In this document: positions 16,673 to 24,865 of the stretch, one piece after another
How the letters are laid out: every line of letters begins with the position of its first letter
How positions within the stretch are numbered: position 1 is the stretch's first letter
Source of the DNA: Planctomycetota bacterium
Lineage (GTDB): Bacteria > Planctomycetota > J058 > JAJDCQ01
Length of the DNA: 64,000 bases
Direction of reading: 5' to 3'
Assembly: GCA_029260755.1 (NCBI GenBank)
Contig: JAJDCQ010000104.1
Span: 59,905-123,904, forward strand
Position numbers and translations under genes: made by a program
The notes under the pieces: model-generated
What the model saw: the letters and a program-made list of their open reading frames with translations, nothing else
The model's database searches: none
Told to the model about the DNA's origin: nothing

Positions 16673-19600
16673 GACCGGTCCTTCTTCTTCTTGCGGTCCG
16701 CCTCCTCGGGCGGACCGTCGAAGATCATCGTCCGGAACTCCGGCGGACGGTCGTCGTCCTCGTCGTCTTCGGAGTCCTCGCCCTTGGAGTCCCCGGCGGG
16801 GTCGTCACCCTCGTCCGCCTTCTCGGAGCCCTCGCTCGCCTTCCCGGGCGCCTCGTCCTTGCGGACCTCGTTCGCGAGGTCGGCTCCGTCGAAGACCATC
16901 GTCCGGAACTCGGGCGGACGATCGTCCTCCTCGTCATCCTCGTCATCGTGGTCATTGTCGGCGGCCTGGTCGGCTCCGTCCGCCCTGCGAACGTCGCTGG
17001 CGATGTCGGCTCCGTCGAAGACCATCGTCCGGAACTCCGGCGGGCGCTCGTCCTCCTCGTCATCGCCCCCCTCGGGCGCGGGCGGCTCGAAGACCATCGT
17101 CCGGAACTCGGGCGGTCGATCGTCCTCCTCGTCACTCTCCTCGCCTTCGTCGTCGGCATCGGGCCCGCCCGACGCCTCCGAGACCGCGGCCGCTCCGTCG
17201 AACACCATCGTCCGGAACTCGGGGGGACGCTCGTCCTCCTCGTCCTCGCCCTCGGGCGCCGGCGGCTCGAAGACCATCGTCCGGAACTCGGGAGGACGAT
17301 CGTCCTCCTCGTCGCTCTCCTCGCCCTCCTCGGGCGCCTGGTCGAAGACCATCGTCCGGAACTCGGGCGGTCGATCGTCCTCGTCCGCGTCGTCGCCGCC
17401 CGAGCTGGACGGAACCGCGGCCGGGTCGAACGAACCGTCAGCGGGCACCTCGGCGGACGCCGCGACGGCGCCCGCGTCGAAGCCCGGGTCGTCGAAGACC
17501 GACGTCCCGCCCGAGCGCTGCTCGATGTCCTTCTCGGGCGTTCCGGCCTTCTTCTTCTTGGCGAAGTCAGGCTCGTCGAACACGAACGTCCGGTTCGCCT
17601 CCTCGGGCACGTCGCCCGGCGGCGCTTCGAGCTTCTCGCCGCCGAAGCTCGGCTCGTCGAACACGAACGTCCGGTTCGCCGCGTCCTCGATGTCCTCGCC
17701 GTCGTCCGGACCGGCCGCGTCCGCCGCCGGCGTGGCCGTCGGTCCGCTCGGAGCATCTTCGCCGAAGCTCGGCTCGTCGAACACGAACGTCCGGTTCGCC
17801 ACGTCCTCGATGTTCTCCCCGGCGTCCGGACCGGCCGCGTCCGCCGCCGGCGTGGCTGTCGGCCCCGTCGGAGCCTCGTCGCCGAAGCTCGGCTCGTCGA
17901 ACACGAACGTCCGGTTCGCCGCATCCTCGATGTTCTCGCCGGCGGGAGCGGGGGCGGACGGCGGGGCGGGAGCCGGGGCGGAGGCGGGGACGCCGCCGAA
18001 GGGCATGCCTGCCGGGCTGGAGGCCGGACCGCCGGGTTCGCCGAAGCTCGGCTCATCGAACACGAACGTCCGGTTCGCCGCGTCCTCGACGTCGTCCGGG
18101 CCCGCGGCCGGGGGCGACCCCGGAGGGGGTAGGGTCGCGGTGTCCGCGGGCGGCACCTCGGCGAAGTCGACCTCATCGAACACGAACGTCCGACCGCCGA
18201 TGTCCTCGTCACCGCCCGCGTCGCTCGGCGCGGCGCCGGTCGGGGGAGCCAGCGGAGTCGTGCCGGCCGGCGCGTCGAAGTTCGGCTCGTCGAAGACGAA
18301 GGTCTGACCGCCGAGGTCCTCGACGGCGCCGTCGGCCGGCATGGGCCCGGGGGGCGGCCCGACGGGGGCCGCGGGCGGGCCGCCGGCGTCGTCCATCGCG
18401 TCGAAGTTCGGCTCGTCGAACATGAACGTCCGACCGCCGATGTCATCGCCCATCCCCTGGCCCGCATCGGCAGGCGCGGGAGGCGGAGCGGGTGCGGGCG
18501 GCGGAGCGGCCGCCTCCGGCGGGGGCGCCCCGGCGCCGAGGTCGAAGTCGAGGTCGAGGTCGAGCTCGAATCCGGGGGACGGAGCGGCGGCAGGAGGGGG
18601 CGCGCCGGCCTCAGGCTGCGGCTGATAGGGCGACTGAGGCGCCGCGGGCGACGGCTCGTCGTCGAAGTCGAACTCGATGTTGTCGATGTCGGGATGGCCG
18701 GGGGCGCCGGCCTGCGCCGGCGCCTCGGGCGCGGCGGGTCCGGCGGCCGGGGCACCCTGCGGCTGGCCCTGCTCGGCCTGGGCGAATGCGATCAGCAGGT
18801 CGTTGTCGCTCTCGTCGAACGCGCTCTTCTCCGGAACGGTCGGACGACCCGCGACGGGGTTCGCCGGGTCGGCCCATCCGCCGGGCGCCGCACCGACGGG
18901 CGCGGGCTGCGGCGGCGCGGCGCCGCCCCAGTTCTGGGCAGGCGCGGTCTGCGGCGCAGGCTGCTGCGGCGGGCCGCCCCATCCTCCCTGCGCCGCCTCC
19001 TCCACGATCTCGAACTTGAAGATCGTGTATCCGAGCTTCACCAGATCGCCCGTGCGCACCTCGGCGCGGTCGATCCGGTTGCCGTTCACGAAGACGTGGT
19101 TGGTGCTGCCGAGATCGACGAAGAAGAACGAGTCGCCGATCCGATCGAGGCGCGAGTGCTCGCGCGAGCACTTGATGTCCATGATGATGGCGTCGCAGTT
19201 CACCCCGCGGCCGAGGATGAACGACGGCTTCCCGGACAGGTTGAACGTCTTGCCCTTGTCGTTGCCCTCGATCGCGTGCATCCGCGCACCGACGACCCGC
19301 CCACCCCCGACCGCCGGCGCAGGCGCGTGCGCTGGTGCCGGTGCGCCGGGCAGCGGCCCCGGCGGAGCGAACGCGCCCGGCGGCGGCGGCTGCTGCTGCG
19401 GCGGATAGCCCGGATGACCCGCCTGCGCCGGCGGCTGCCCCGTCGGCACACCGCCCGCGAGATCGCTCAGGAAGCGGAGCGCGGACGCGCCGAGCGAGAT
19501 CTCGTCGCCCGAGTTGAGGGCGGCCCGCTGGACGCGCTGGCCGTTGACGGCCAGGCCGCCTCCGGTGAGGTCGAAGACGGTGAACCGCTCGTTCTCGCGG

Positions 19601-19749
19601 TAGAGCCGACAGTGACTCGGAGCGATGCCCGCGTCATCGAGCCGGATCGTCGCGCCCGTACCGCTTCCGATGTCGAAGATGATCCGGTTCTCGAGCGCGT
19701 ACTCCGCCCCGGACATGCGGCCACGAGTGACCTGGAGCTTCGCCCCCAT
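16669..19749 (-). CDS. Double-FHA protein with 16 TxVF-like motif repeats
   Basis: A 1026-residue cytoplasmic phosphopeptide-binding protein. FHA domain 1 spans residues 7-95 and lacks the usual GR but keeps PSHCRL; FHA domain 2 spans about 156-250 with the classical GR (180-181), SREHSR and GSTNHVFVNG. A Pro/Ala/Gln linker follows. From about residue 430 to the end there are nine motifs of the type RTFVFDEP (the ninth is GGTSVFDDPGF) and then seven of the type RPPEFRTMVFD, separated by acidic, disordered linkers. Each motif has a Thr followed by x-[VM]-F, resembling the TSVF phospho-Thr site that FHA proteins GarA/OdhI bind intramolecularly after kinase phosphorylation. Scaffold or phospho-switch function is inferred. 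Start ATG 19749 has GAGGTGG upstream. The gene overlaps a glycosyltransferase downstream. Confidence 0.85.
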   Translation of the reverse strand: MGAKLQVTRGRMSGAEYALENRIIFDIGSGTGATIRLDDAGIAPSHCRLYRENERFTVFDLTGGGLAVNGQRVQRAALNSGDEISLGASALRFLSDLAGGVPTGQPPAQAGHPGYPPQQQPPPPGAFAPPGPLPGAPAPAHAPAPAVGGGRVVGARMHAIEGNDKGKTFNLSGKPSFILGRGVNCDAIIMDIKCSREHSRLDRIGDSFFFVDLGSTNHVFVNGNRIDRAEVRTGDLVKLGYTIFKFEIVEEAAQGGWGGPPQQPAPQTAPAQNWGGAAPPQPAPVGAAPGGWADPANPVAGRPTVPEKSAFDESDNDLLIAFAQAEQGQPQGAPAAGPAAPEAPAQAGAPGHPDIDNIEFDFDDEPSPAAPQSPYQPQPEAGAPPPAAAPSPGFELDLDLDFDLGAGAPPPEAAAPPPAPAPPPAPADAGQGMGDDIGGRTFMFDEPNFDAMDDAGGPPAAPVGPPPGPMPADGAVEDLGGQTFVFDEPNFDAPAGTTPLAPPTGAAPSDAGGDEDIGGRTFVFDEVDFAEVPPADTATLPPPGSPPAAGPDDVEDAANRTFVFDEPSFGEPGGPASSPAGMPFGGVPASAPAPAPPSAPAPAGENIEDAANRTFVFDEPSFGDEAPTGPTATPAADAAGPDAGENIEDVANRTFVFDEPSFGEDAPSGPTATPAADAAGPDDGEDIEDAANRTFVFDEPSFGGEKLEAPPGDVPEEANRTFVFDEPDFAKKKKAGTPEKDIEQRSGGTSVFDDPGFDAGAVAASAEVPADGSFDPAAVPSSSGGDDADEDDRPPEFRTMVFDQAPEEGEESDEEDDRPPEFRTMVFEPPAPEGEDEEDERPPEFRTMVFDGAAAVSEASGGPDADDEGEESDEEDDRPPEFRTMVFEPPAPEGGDDEEDERPPEFRTMVFDGADIASDVRRADGADQAADNDHDDEDDEEDDRPPEFRTMVFDGADLANEVRKDEAPGKASEGSEKADEGDDPAGDSKGEDSEDDEDDDRPPEFRTMIFDGPPEEADRKKKKDRS
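16715..18440 (-). repeat. Intragenic repeats encoding 16 Thr-x-Val-Phe motifs
   Basis: Two families of short degenerate DNA repeats inside the FHA gene. Seven copies of the class encoding RPPEFRTMVFD occur at about 16717, 16891, 17011, 17090, 17202, 17268 and 17343. Nine copies of the class encoding [GN]xTFVFDEP or a variant lie between about 17490 and 18440. DNA and protein both repeat, while linkers vary in length (about 20-60 residues), which points to duplication plus selection for the motif. Confidence 0.9.
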
Positions 19750-19942
19750 CCCCTAACCACCTCGGCACCTGGCGGACGGCGTTGCTCGCCTACCGACCGT
19801 GCGTGCGCTCGTTCACCTCGCGGGCCACCGTGGAGGCGCACCCGCTCCCGATCTCGTCGCTCCCCGCTTCGGTTCGCGGCATCGGACACCGAAGGAAAGG
19901 AGTCTCCAATGGTTACGACCAATGAGACGGTTCGTGCCCGGC

Positions 19943-19971
19943 AGTATAGAGATCGACCCGTACACGATCAA
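19943..19971 (-). promoter_or_regulatory. Sigma-70-like promoter for the FHA/glycosyltransferase operon
   Basis: Minus strand: TTGATC (19971-19966), 17 nt, then TATACT (19948-19943). Near-consensus in a G+C-rich background. Transcription would begin near 19936, giving a leader of about 187 nt before the FHA ATG at 19749. The rest of the 282-nt gap (19750-20031) holds nothing else I can support. Confidence 0.6.
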
Positions 19972-20031
19972 GCCGCCCCCAGGTCACGAGGGCGGCTGAT
20001 CGAGCTGAAGCGGATGCCTCGGACGCGAGGA

Positions 20032-22395
20032 TCAGCGGCCGCGCTCGCGGTCGTAACCGAAGACGAAGCTCACCCGGGTCCTCCGCCCGCGCCGACCCTG
20101 ATCCTGGGTCCCCCGGCGAGAAGCGGACCCACGGATGCGCGCCGAACGCATGATCCCGTTCGAGCTGTTCGCAGCGCGGCCGTAGCGGACCACGCCACTG
20201 CGACGCCCGCGGCTCGAGCTCTGGCGCGCCCGGGCCATGACACCCCGGCTGCCCCGACTGCCGTAGGCACCTGCGCGAGCCTGAGTTCCGGAGCCACGCC
20301 GAACGGCCGGGCCCGCGATGCCCATCGAGAAGCTGCCGCTGAGGCCGCTCTTTCCGCCGGTCTTCTTGACGTTGAGCCGCTGCAGGGCGGTGTCCTCACG
20401 CTCGATCAGCTGCGCGAGCGACTTGGTGTCCTTCTCGGCGACACCGACGTCGGCGGCGCGGCGGAGCTTCACGCGCGCCTCGTTCAGCCGGCCGTTCTTG
20501 CGAAGCGATCCCGCCCAGCGGACGTAGACCTGGGCGAGCTCGAGGCGAAGGCGATCGTCGTCGGTCACCTCGATCCCGCGCTTGTAGAGGTCGATCGCCT
20601 CGTCCTGCTCGCTCTTCCGATACTCGTGGTCGTAGGCGAGCATCTTGATGCTCCAGTGATACGGCGACTCGTGCTTCGACGCGCTCTCCGGATCGAGGAG
20701 GATCAGCTCCTCGCGCAGATCGATCGAGCGAGACCACTTCTTGTTGCGCTCGGCCTCGAGCGCCTCCTGGACGAGGGTGTCGCGGATCGCGAACTCGATC
20801 CCGTCGTCTTCCTCGACCAAGGCGACCAGCGCGAGGTCGTCGCGCGCCGCCGGCAGCTTGCCCCAGCGGTAGCGAGCGAAACCCCGAACGCGCCGCGCGG
20901 CGACGTCGTTCGGGAAGCTCCGGACGACGTCGTCTGCGTGGATCGCCGCGCCCTGGAAGTCGCGCGCCGCGTAGGCGGCGACCGCCTCGGCGAGCCGAGC
21001 CTCGACGCGAACGCCCTCGGTCAGCTCCACGTCGACCAGGTCCGGACGAAGGAACGCGATGCTCTCGAGGGCGCGCTCGAGCGCCGCACCCTTGGCGTCG
21101 GCCTCGAGGGCCGGCCAGGTCGCGACGATCTCGACGAAGTCGTCCTCGAGCGCGAACGCGTAACGGATCCGGATCGCGAGGGTGCCGTCGGCCAGCCCCT
21201 CACGGCTCTTGAGCTGAACGCCGCGCGCCAGGACCGCGCCGTCTTCCTTGGCGACGGGCGCGCCGTCGGGACCATCGACGACCTCGCGAGCGATCACGAC
21301 CGAGCGGTCGTCCTCGACGTAGTGGGAGGTCCGGGCCCGCGCGACGGCCTCGAGCTTGTCGGCGAGCACGAGCGGGTCGCTGTGGGCGAGGTCGCACAGG
21401 CTGCGAACCGCGTCGCGCTTGTGGACGCGCATGACGAGCCCGCTCCGGCCGTCGTCACCCTCGAGGTGGAGCCGGGTCAGGCCAACGTCGTCGGTGTGGA
21501 GCGTGAAGCCGCCGGCCGGAAGCTCGATCGAGAAGCCGAGCTTGCGATCGACCCAGATCTGATCGTCGACGTAGACCGAGTCGAGGTGCTCGAGCGAACC
21601 GAACGCCGCGCGAATCTCCTCGCGCTGGCTGTGATCGAGGTTCGGGTCGAACCGGGCCGTCGCGTCCCACTCGAAGCCGTCGCGCCGGTAGACGCGCTGG
21701 ATCACGGGGACCGCTCCGCGCATCTTCGCGCCGAGCGGGAAGATCGGGTAGCTGAACTCGAAGGCGCCGGCGCCGCCGCCAGCCGCCTCGATGTAGCTGG
21801 CGGGGTGGAGCGATCCACCCGAGCGGATCTGACCCTGGCGGGTCGGGTCGACCTTCGTCCGGGCGAACTCGACGTGATCGCGGGCGGGGGGCGGGAAGAT
21901 CGCGTCGCGATCGGGGCGCACCCGGAAGACGATCTCGGCGGTGCCGTCGGTTCGGACGAGGCGACCGATGACGAGCGGCGAGTCGAAGTCGTCGTCGAAC
22001 TCCCAGCTCTCGTCGGGCGCCCGGAGGCGGAACCCGAGCTCGAAGTTCACGAGCTCGCCGCCATCCTCGCTCAGACCGCTCGGGGTCTCGAGCGAGGGGC
22101 CGTCCGGCCCGGCGGGCGCGGCCTCGGGCTCGATGCCCGCCTCGGCCTCGGTCTCGATCCGATCGACCTCGGTCGACGGTACGACGACGACGCCGTGCTC
22201 GAGCTTGACGTGGACGGAGCCATCGTCGCCCGCGGTGATGTATCCGCGAACCTGCCGTCCGGACTTGAGTTGCACCACGCCGAGGAAGCCATCGTCGGCC
22301 TCGTCGTCCGCGTGCGCGGGCCCTGCCAGGAAGCCCGCGATGGCCGCGACCGCGAGGCCGCGCACGAGCCAGTGGATCCGCTTGCTGTTCTTCAT
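20032..22395 (-). CDS. Large exported protein: SH3-like module, repeated beta domains, TPR and basic tail
   Basis: A 787-residue secreted protein. Signal peptide at 1-29 (hydrophobic GLAVAAIAGFLAGPAHA, cleavage after AHA). Residues about 35-75 form a short beta module (VVQLKSGRQVRGYITAGDDG) also present in the protein at 38441-39760. Two related beta-rich domains follow (beginning near LVNFELGFRLRAP and DRKLGFSIELPAGG), recalling PsbP/DUF1795-type folds. Residues about 455-690 hold TPR-like helices. The last 90 residues are extremely basic and Ser/Gly/Arg-rich, unlike the acidic body. Function unknown; the basic tail could bind nucleic acid or acidic polymers. A promoter-like pair lies about 100 nt upstream. 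Confidence 0.75.
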   Translation of the reverse strand: MKNSKRIHWLVRGLAVAAIAGFLAGPAHADDEADDGFLGVVQLKSGRQVRGYITAGDDGSVHVKLEHGVVVVPSTEVDRIETEAEAGIEPEAAPAGPDGPSLETPSGLSEDGGELVNFELGFRLRAPDESWEFDDDFDSPLVIGRLVRTDGTAEIVFRVRPDRDAIFPPPARDHVEFARTKVDPTRQGQIRSGGSLHPASYIEAAGGGAGAFEFSYPIFPLGAKMRGAVPVIQRVYRRDGFEWDATARFDPNLDHSQREEIRAAFGSLEHLDSVYVDDQIWVDRKLGFSIELPAGGFTLHTDDVGLTRLHLEGDDGRSGLVMRVHKRDAVRSLCDLAHSDPLVLADKLEAVARARTSHYVEDDRSVVIAREVVDGPDGAPVAKEDGAVLARGVQLKSREGLADGTLAIRIRYAFALEDDFVEIVATWPALEADAKGAALERALESIAFLRPDLVDVELTEGVRVEARLAEAVAAYAARDFQGAAIHADDVVRSFPNDVAARRVRGFARYRWGKLPAARDDLALVALVEEDDGIEFAIRDTLVQEALEAERNKKWSRSIDLREELILLDPESASKHESPYHWSIKMLAYDHEYRKSEQDEAIDLYKRGIEVTDDDRLRLELAQVYVRWAGSLRKNGRLNEARVKLRRAADVGVAEKDTKSLAQLIEREDTALQRLNVKKTGGKSGLSGSFSMGIAGPAVRRGSGTQARAGAYGSRGSRGVMARARQSSSRGRRSGVVRYGRAANSSNGIMRSARIRGSASRRGTQDQGRRGRRTRVSFVFGYDRERGR

Positions 22396-22466
22396 CGGGT
22401 CCGTCCCTTCGCTTCCGTCACCTTAGGTTGTCGCTGGGCTCGCTGATCCGGATTCCTGAAACGGAT

Positions 22467-22482
22467 GGCGCCTGAAGGCGCC
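22467..22482. other. Perfect GGCGCC-TGAA-GGCGCC hairpin in leader
   Basis: A perfect 6-bp stem (7 with flanking T-A) and TGAA loop in the 5' region of the 787-residue exported protein gene (minus strand). It lies between the predicted promoter and the start codon, so it would be transcribed. Could be an mRNA-stabilising hairpin or an operator; no T-run, so not an ordinary terminator. Confidence 0.4.
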
Positions 22483-22494
22483 AAACGAGCCCGC

Positions 22495-22523
22495 ACCTTA
22501 CGGTGTCACGGGAGTAAACGCAA
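22495..22523 (-). promoter_or_regulatory. Sigma-70-like promoter candidate for the 787-residue exported protein
   Basis: Minus strand TTGCGT, 17 nt, TAAGGT, with the start codon about 100 nt downstream. Three of six positions of the -10 match consensus. The correct spacing and position support it modestly. Confidence 0.4.
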
Positions 22524-22792
22524 TCATCGGGCCGAAATATGACGTTCTCTGTACCCAGATCCGGGAGTGCCCTCGAGGGGGACCAACCCGGTCGTCAATG
22601 TATTGATATGAGCATAGACCCCCCTCACTTCATCGCCTTTTCCTCGAAAGAAACGTAACGAACCCACCGGGAGAATCTTCCGGGCCCGCTGAATACACCC
22701 CGCCAGGGGTGCGTTGAACTCCGCGTGCCCCGGAGGGATCGAAGAGGGGCGAACGGAAACCAGGCAATTCGGTTGATTGAGGAGAAACGACG
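22524..22792. other. Divergent intergenic region, locally A+T-rich
   Basis: Region between the two divergent exported-protein genes. An A+T-rich patch at about 22595-22620 (with TATTGATATGAGCATAG) is the most likely promoter area for the plus-strand gene at 22793, but I find no convincing -35/-10 pair. No ORF with gene-like codon use. Confidence 0.4.
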
Positions 22793-23212
22793 ATGAAGAA
22801 GGCGATCATGGCTCTGGCGCTCACCCTGGGAATGGTCTCGACCGCGGCCGCCGTCGCGCCGACGGAGGCCCGCGCCGGCGACAACTTCCGGGTCGGGGTG
22901 AACGTGAGCACCCGAACCTTCGACTACCGTCACTGCAACGCGTGCCGCCCGGTGGTCAGCTACCAGCGCGTCTACGTTCAGCCCGTCTACCAGGCCCGTC
23001 GCGTGTTCGTCGGCTACGACCACTGCGGCAACCCGGTCTATCGGACCCAGAACGTCTGCGTCCGCCGCGGATACTACAAGAACGTCGCCGTGACCCGCTA
23101 CAGCTGCTCCGGCAGCAGCGCTCGCAACAATCGCCGCTACGACGATCACCGCGGGCAGCGCAGCAACCGCAGCAACCGCGGAAACCGCTTCGGCGTTCAC
23201 TTCCGCTGGTAA
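22793..23212 (+). CDS. Small secreted Tyr/Arg/Cys-rich protein
   Basis: A 139-residue exported protein. GAGGAG lies 8 nt before the ATG. A signal peptide is clear (MKKAIMALALTLGMVSTAAA, cleavage near EARAG). The mature 110 residues are rich in Tyr, Arg, Val and Cys (six Cys, some paired as HCNAC), with a repeated VYVQPVYQ / VFVGYDHCGNPVY pattern suggesting an extended beta structure with disulfides, then an Asn/Arg/Ser-rich tail. No family recognised. Function unknown; envelope localisation is inferred. Confidence 0.8.
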   Translation: MKKAIMALALTLGMVSTAAAVAPTEARAGDNFRVGVNVSTRTFDYRHCNACRPVVSYQRVYVQPVYQARRVFVGYDHCGNPVYRTQNVCVRRGYYKNVAVTRYSCSGSSARNNRRYDDHRGQRSNRSNRGNRFGVHFRW

Positions 23213-23231
23213 GCCCCTGACGAGGACGAAC

Positions 23232-23251
23232 CCGGACGCGTGAGCGTCCGG
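23232..23251 (+). terminator. Possible terminator hairpin after the small secreted protein gene
   Basis: Perfect 8-bp stem CCGGACGC / GCGTCCGG with GTGA loop, 20 nt after the stop codon. No U-tract follows, so Rho-independent activity is uncertain. Between it and the next promoter (to 23471) I see nothing else. Confidence 0.4.
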
Positions 23252-23471
23252 CGGAACCGGGCCCGGCCATGCCGAGCCCGGCTCGTCTCATCTCCGGGCG
23301 GCGCCCTGACCACCCAATCGAATGCCAAGAGGCCGGCCGACGCCGGCCTCGCCCTTGTACGCGTCGGACGTCGAGGTTCCGACACCCGAGCACTCGACCG
23401 GCGAGTCGCCGACGCTCGTTCGGTGTTCGGGCCTGACGCTTCGATGACGTTTCCTCTTCCCCAATCACGGC

Positions 23472-23500
23472 TTGACACGGTCGCTGGATCTCGGTATCTT
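23472..23500 (+). promoter_or_regulatory. Strong sigma-70-like promoter for the MaoC-like gene
   Basis: Consensus TTGACA, 17 nt, TATCTT. Transcription would start near 23507 and give a leader of about 70 nt before the ATG at 23578. Confidence 0.7.
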
Positions 23501-23577
23501 TTGTGCTGGCTCATGTCCCAGCCGTCCTGGCCGGGACCGGACGCACCATTACGGCCTCACGAAAACGGATGCGGGTC

Positions 23578-24486
23578 ATGGCAAACGCAGCCAGCTCGTA
23601 CATTCCGCTGTCGGCGCTCGGCTCCATGATGGACCCGATCGCCCTGCGCGACCCCCGGGGGCGACGCGCGCGTCATCGCGTCACGCTCGGCCCCGACGGC
23701 CGTCCGCGGCTCGCGCTCGCCGGCGGTCCGCTCACGATGCGCACGTCGTTTCACGTCACCAAGCGGGACGGCGCGGCGTTCACCGAGCTCACCGGCGACG
23801 ACAACCCGATCCACCGCGAGGGCGACGTCATCGCGGGCGCCTACACGATCGCTCGCCTCGCGCTGCCGCTCGAGATTCTCCTTCCGGAGATGGCGATCGC
23901 GTCGATCGAGTCGACGTTCACCGCCGTCACCTACTACGACCGCCGCACGACCGTGACCGGTCGGCTCTGGGCCGAGGACGACCAGGTCCGCTTCGAGGCG
24001 CGCCTCCACCAGGGCGGCCGCGAGAGCGCGATCGTCCGCGCCGGTCTCGTCTACGTCGGTCCGAGTCAGCCGAGCGCGGTGACACCGCGGCTCAAGAAGG
24101 ACGTCAAGCGCGAGTTCGCGCGGGTTCGTTCCTTCCTGCGCGCCTGCCGGGTTCGTCCGCTCGCTTACTTCCGCAAGCCCTGGGGCCTCGACCTCACCTA
24201 CCCGACCGCGTTCCTCGCCGCGCTTCCGAGCGGCGAGCTGGTGCGTCGGTTCGAGGGCGGCGCCGGCGGGATGCTCAACCGGCTCTCGCTCGAGTTCGAG
24301 CCGGGCCGCAAGGTCGCCCTCGCATCGCACGAGCTGCCCGAGGCCCAGGTCAAGATCCCCTCGCGCCTGCGGAAGACGTTCAACCGCGTCGCGACGCTGA
24401 TCCGCGCCGGGATCCACACCCTCGGCAGAGGCAACGCCCTCGTCCTCAGCGCCGAGGGAGCCGCCGAGCGCGGCGCCATGGCCTGA
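23578..24486 (+). CDS. MaoC-like (R)-hydratase/dehydratase family protein
   Basis: A 302-residue hot-dog-fold protein. Residues about 55-95 carry the MaoC hydratase signature FTELTGDDNPIHREGDVIAG, where the Asp and His are the catalytic dyad in (R)-specific enoyl-CoA hydratases. The C-terminal half (after VYVGPSQPS) is basic and has no domain I recognise; it is longer than a stand-alone MaoC protein (about 150 residues). Three in-frame ATGs (23503, 23569, 23578) are possible; 23578 is the closest downstream of the strong promoter's leader but none has a good ribosome site. Likely acts on acyl-CoA or acyl-ACP; exact substrate unknown. Confidence 0.75.
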   Translation: MANAASSYIPLSALGSMMDPIALRDPRGRRARHRVTLGPDGRPRLALAGGPLTMRTSFHVTKRDGAAFTELTGDDNPIHREGDVIAGAYTIARLALPLEILLPEMAIASIESTFTAVTYYDRRTTVTGRLWAEDDQVRFEARLHQGGRESAIVRAGLVYVGPSQPSAVTPRLKKDVKREFARVRSFLRACRVRPLAYFRKPWGLDLTYPTAFLAALPSGELVRRFEGGAGGMLNRLSLEFEPGRKVALASHELPEAQVKIPSRLRKTFNRVATLIRAGIHTLGRGNALVLSAEGAAERGAMA

Positions 24487-24618
24487 CCGAGCCCGTCGTC
24501 CGACGCCGCCTCGTCCCCGCTCCACCTCGAAGAACGACGCCCGTCGCGCACCGTCGCGGTACGTCCCGCCCGCCTCCCTGACGTTACCCTAAGTCAATTC
24601 GGGGGCTAGGCACCAGAA

Positions 24619-24668
24619 CCACAATATTTTGGATTTGGATTGAAGCAACACCCCATGGGGAGTAATCT
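24619..24668 (+). promoter_or_regulatory. ssb promoter with palindromic elements
   Basis: TTGAAG (24640-24645), 17-nt spacer, TAATCT (24663-24668). The spacer contains a perfect palindrome CCCCATGGGG (24651-24660). Just upstream is an imperfect 14-bp palindrome CCACAATATTTTGG (24619-24632) in an A+T-rich stretch. Both could be operators or an UP-like element. The downstream gene is ssb. Confidence 0.6.
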
Positions 24669-24674
24669 GTGCGC

Positions 24675-24865
24675 CAGTGCAGGGGACGAGGGCGCGGGTC
24701 GGTGCCCGACGTTATCCTGCACTCCGCACGTCCCGAAACGGGGAGGGTGAGCAAGGAGCTCACCCGCAGGATCGGCTCCAAGGAGCCCAACAACCGCCAG
24801 GTCGGGTCCATGCCATCGGCGCCAAGACACCCGGCCTGCATGAGACGACGTTCAAGGAGAACGAG
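24675..24865 (+). ncRNA. Structured ssb leader RNA candidate
   Basis: About 190 nt between the predicted start site and the ssb ATG, rich in stable stems: AGTGCAGG/CCTGCACT (24676-24683 with 24716-24723) enclosing GTCGG/CCGAC; a perfect 8-bp GGGTGAGC/GCTCACCC (24745-24752, 24758-24765) with AAGGA in its loop; GGCTC/GAGCC with a CAAG loop (24774-24787); and CGGGT/ACCCG (24803-24807, 24829-24833). No long frame with gene-like codons. No match to a riboswitch I recognise. Could be an attenuating 5' leader or an independent small RNA. Confidence 0.4.

Noticed and set aside
18694..22446. 1250-codon open frame on the plus strand, including a GGAAAGGAG site before an ATG at about 19910
   Set aside because: It runs antisense to the FHA gene and the 787-residue exported protein, both with clear domains or a signal peptide. 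Its translation is low-complexity and charged without domains, typical of a high-G+C shadow frame; the ribosome-like site is judged coincidental.
24600..24865. ssb leader considered as tRNA, tmRNA, 6S or SRP RNA
   Set aside because: No TTCRANY-type T-loop with CCA end, no SRP GGAAG motif, no tmRNA tag reading frame; only unassigned stems remain.
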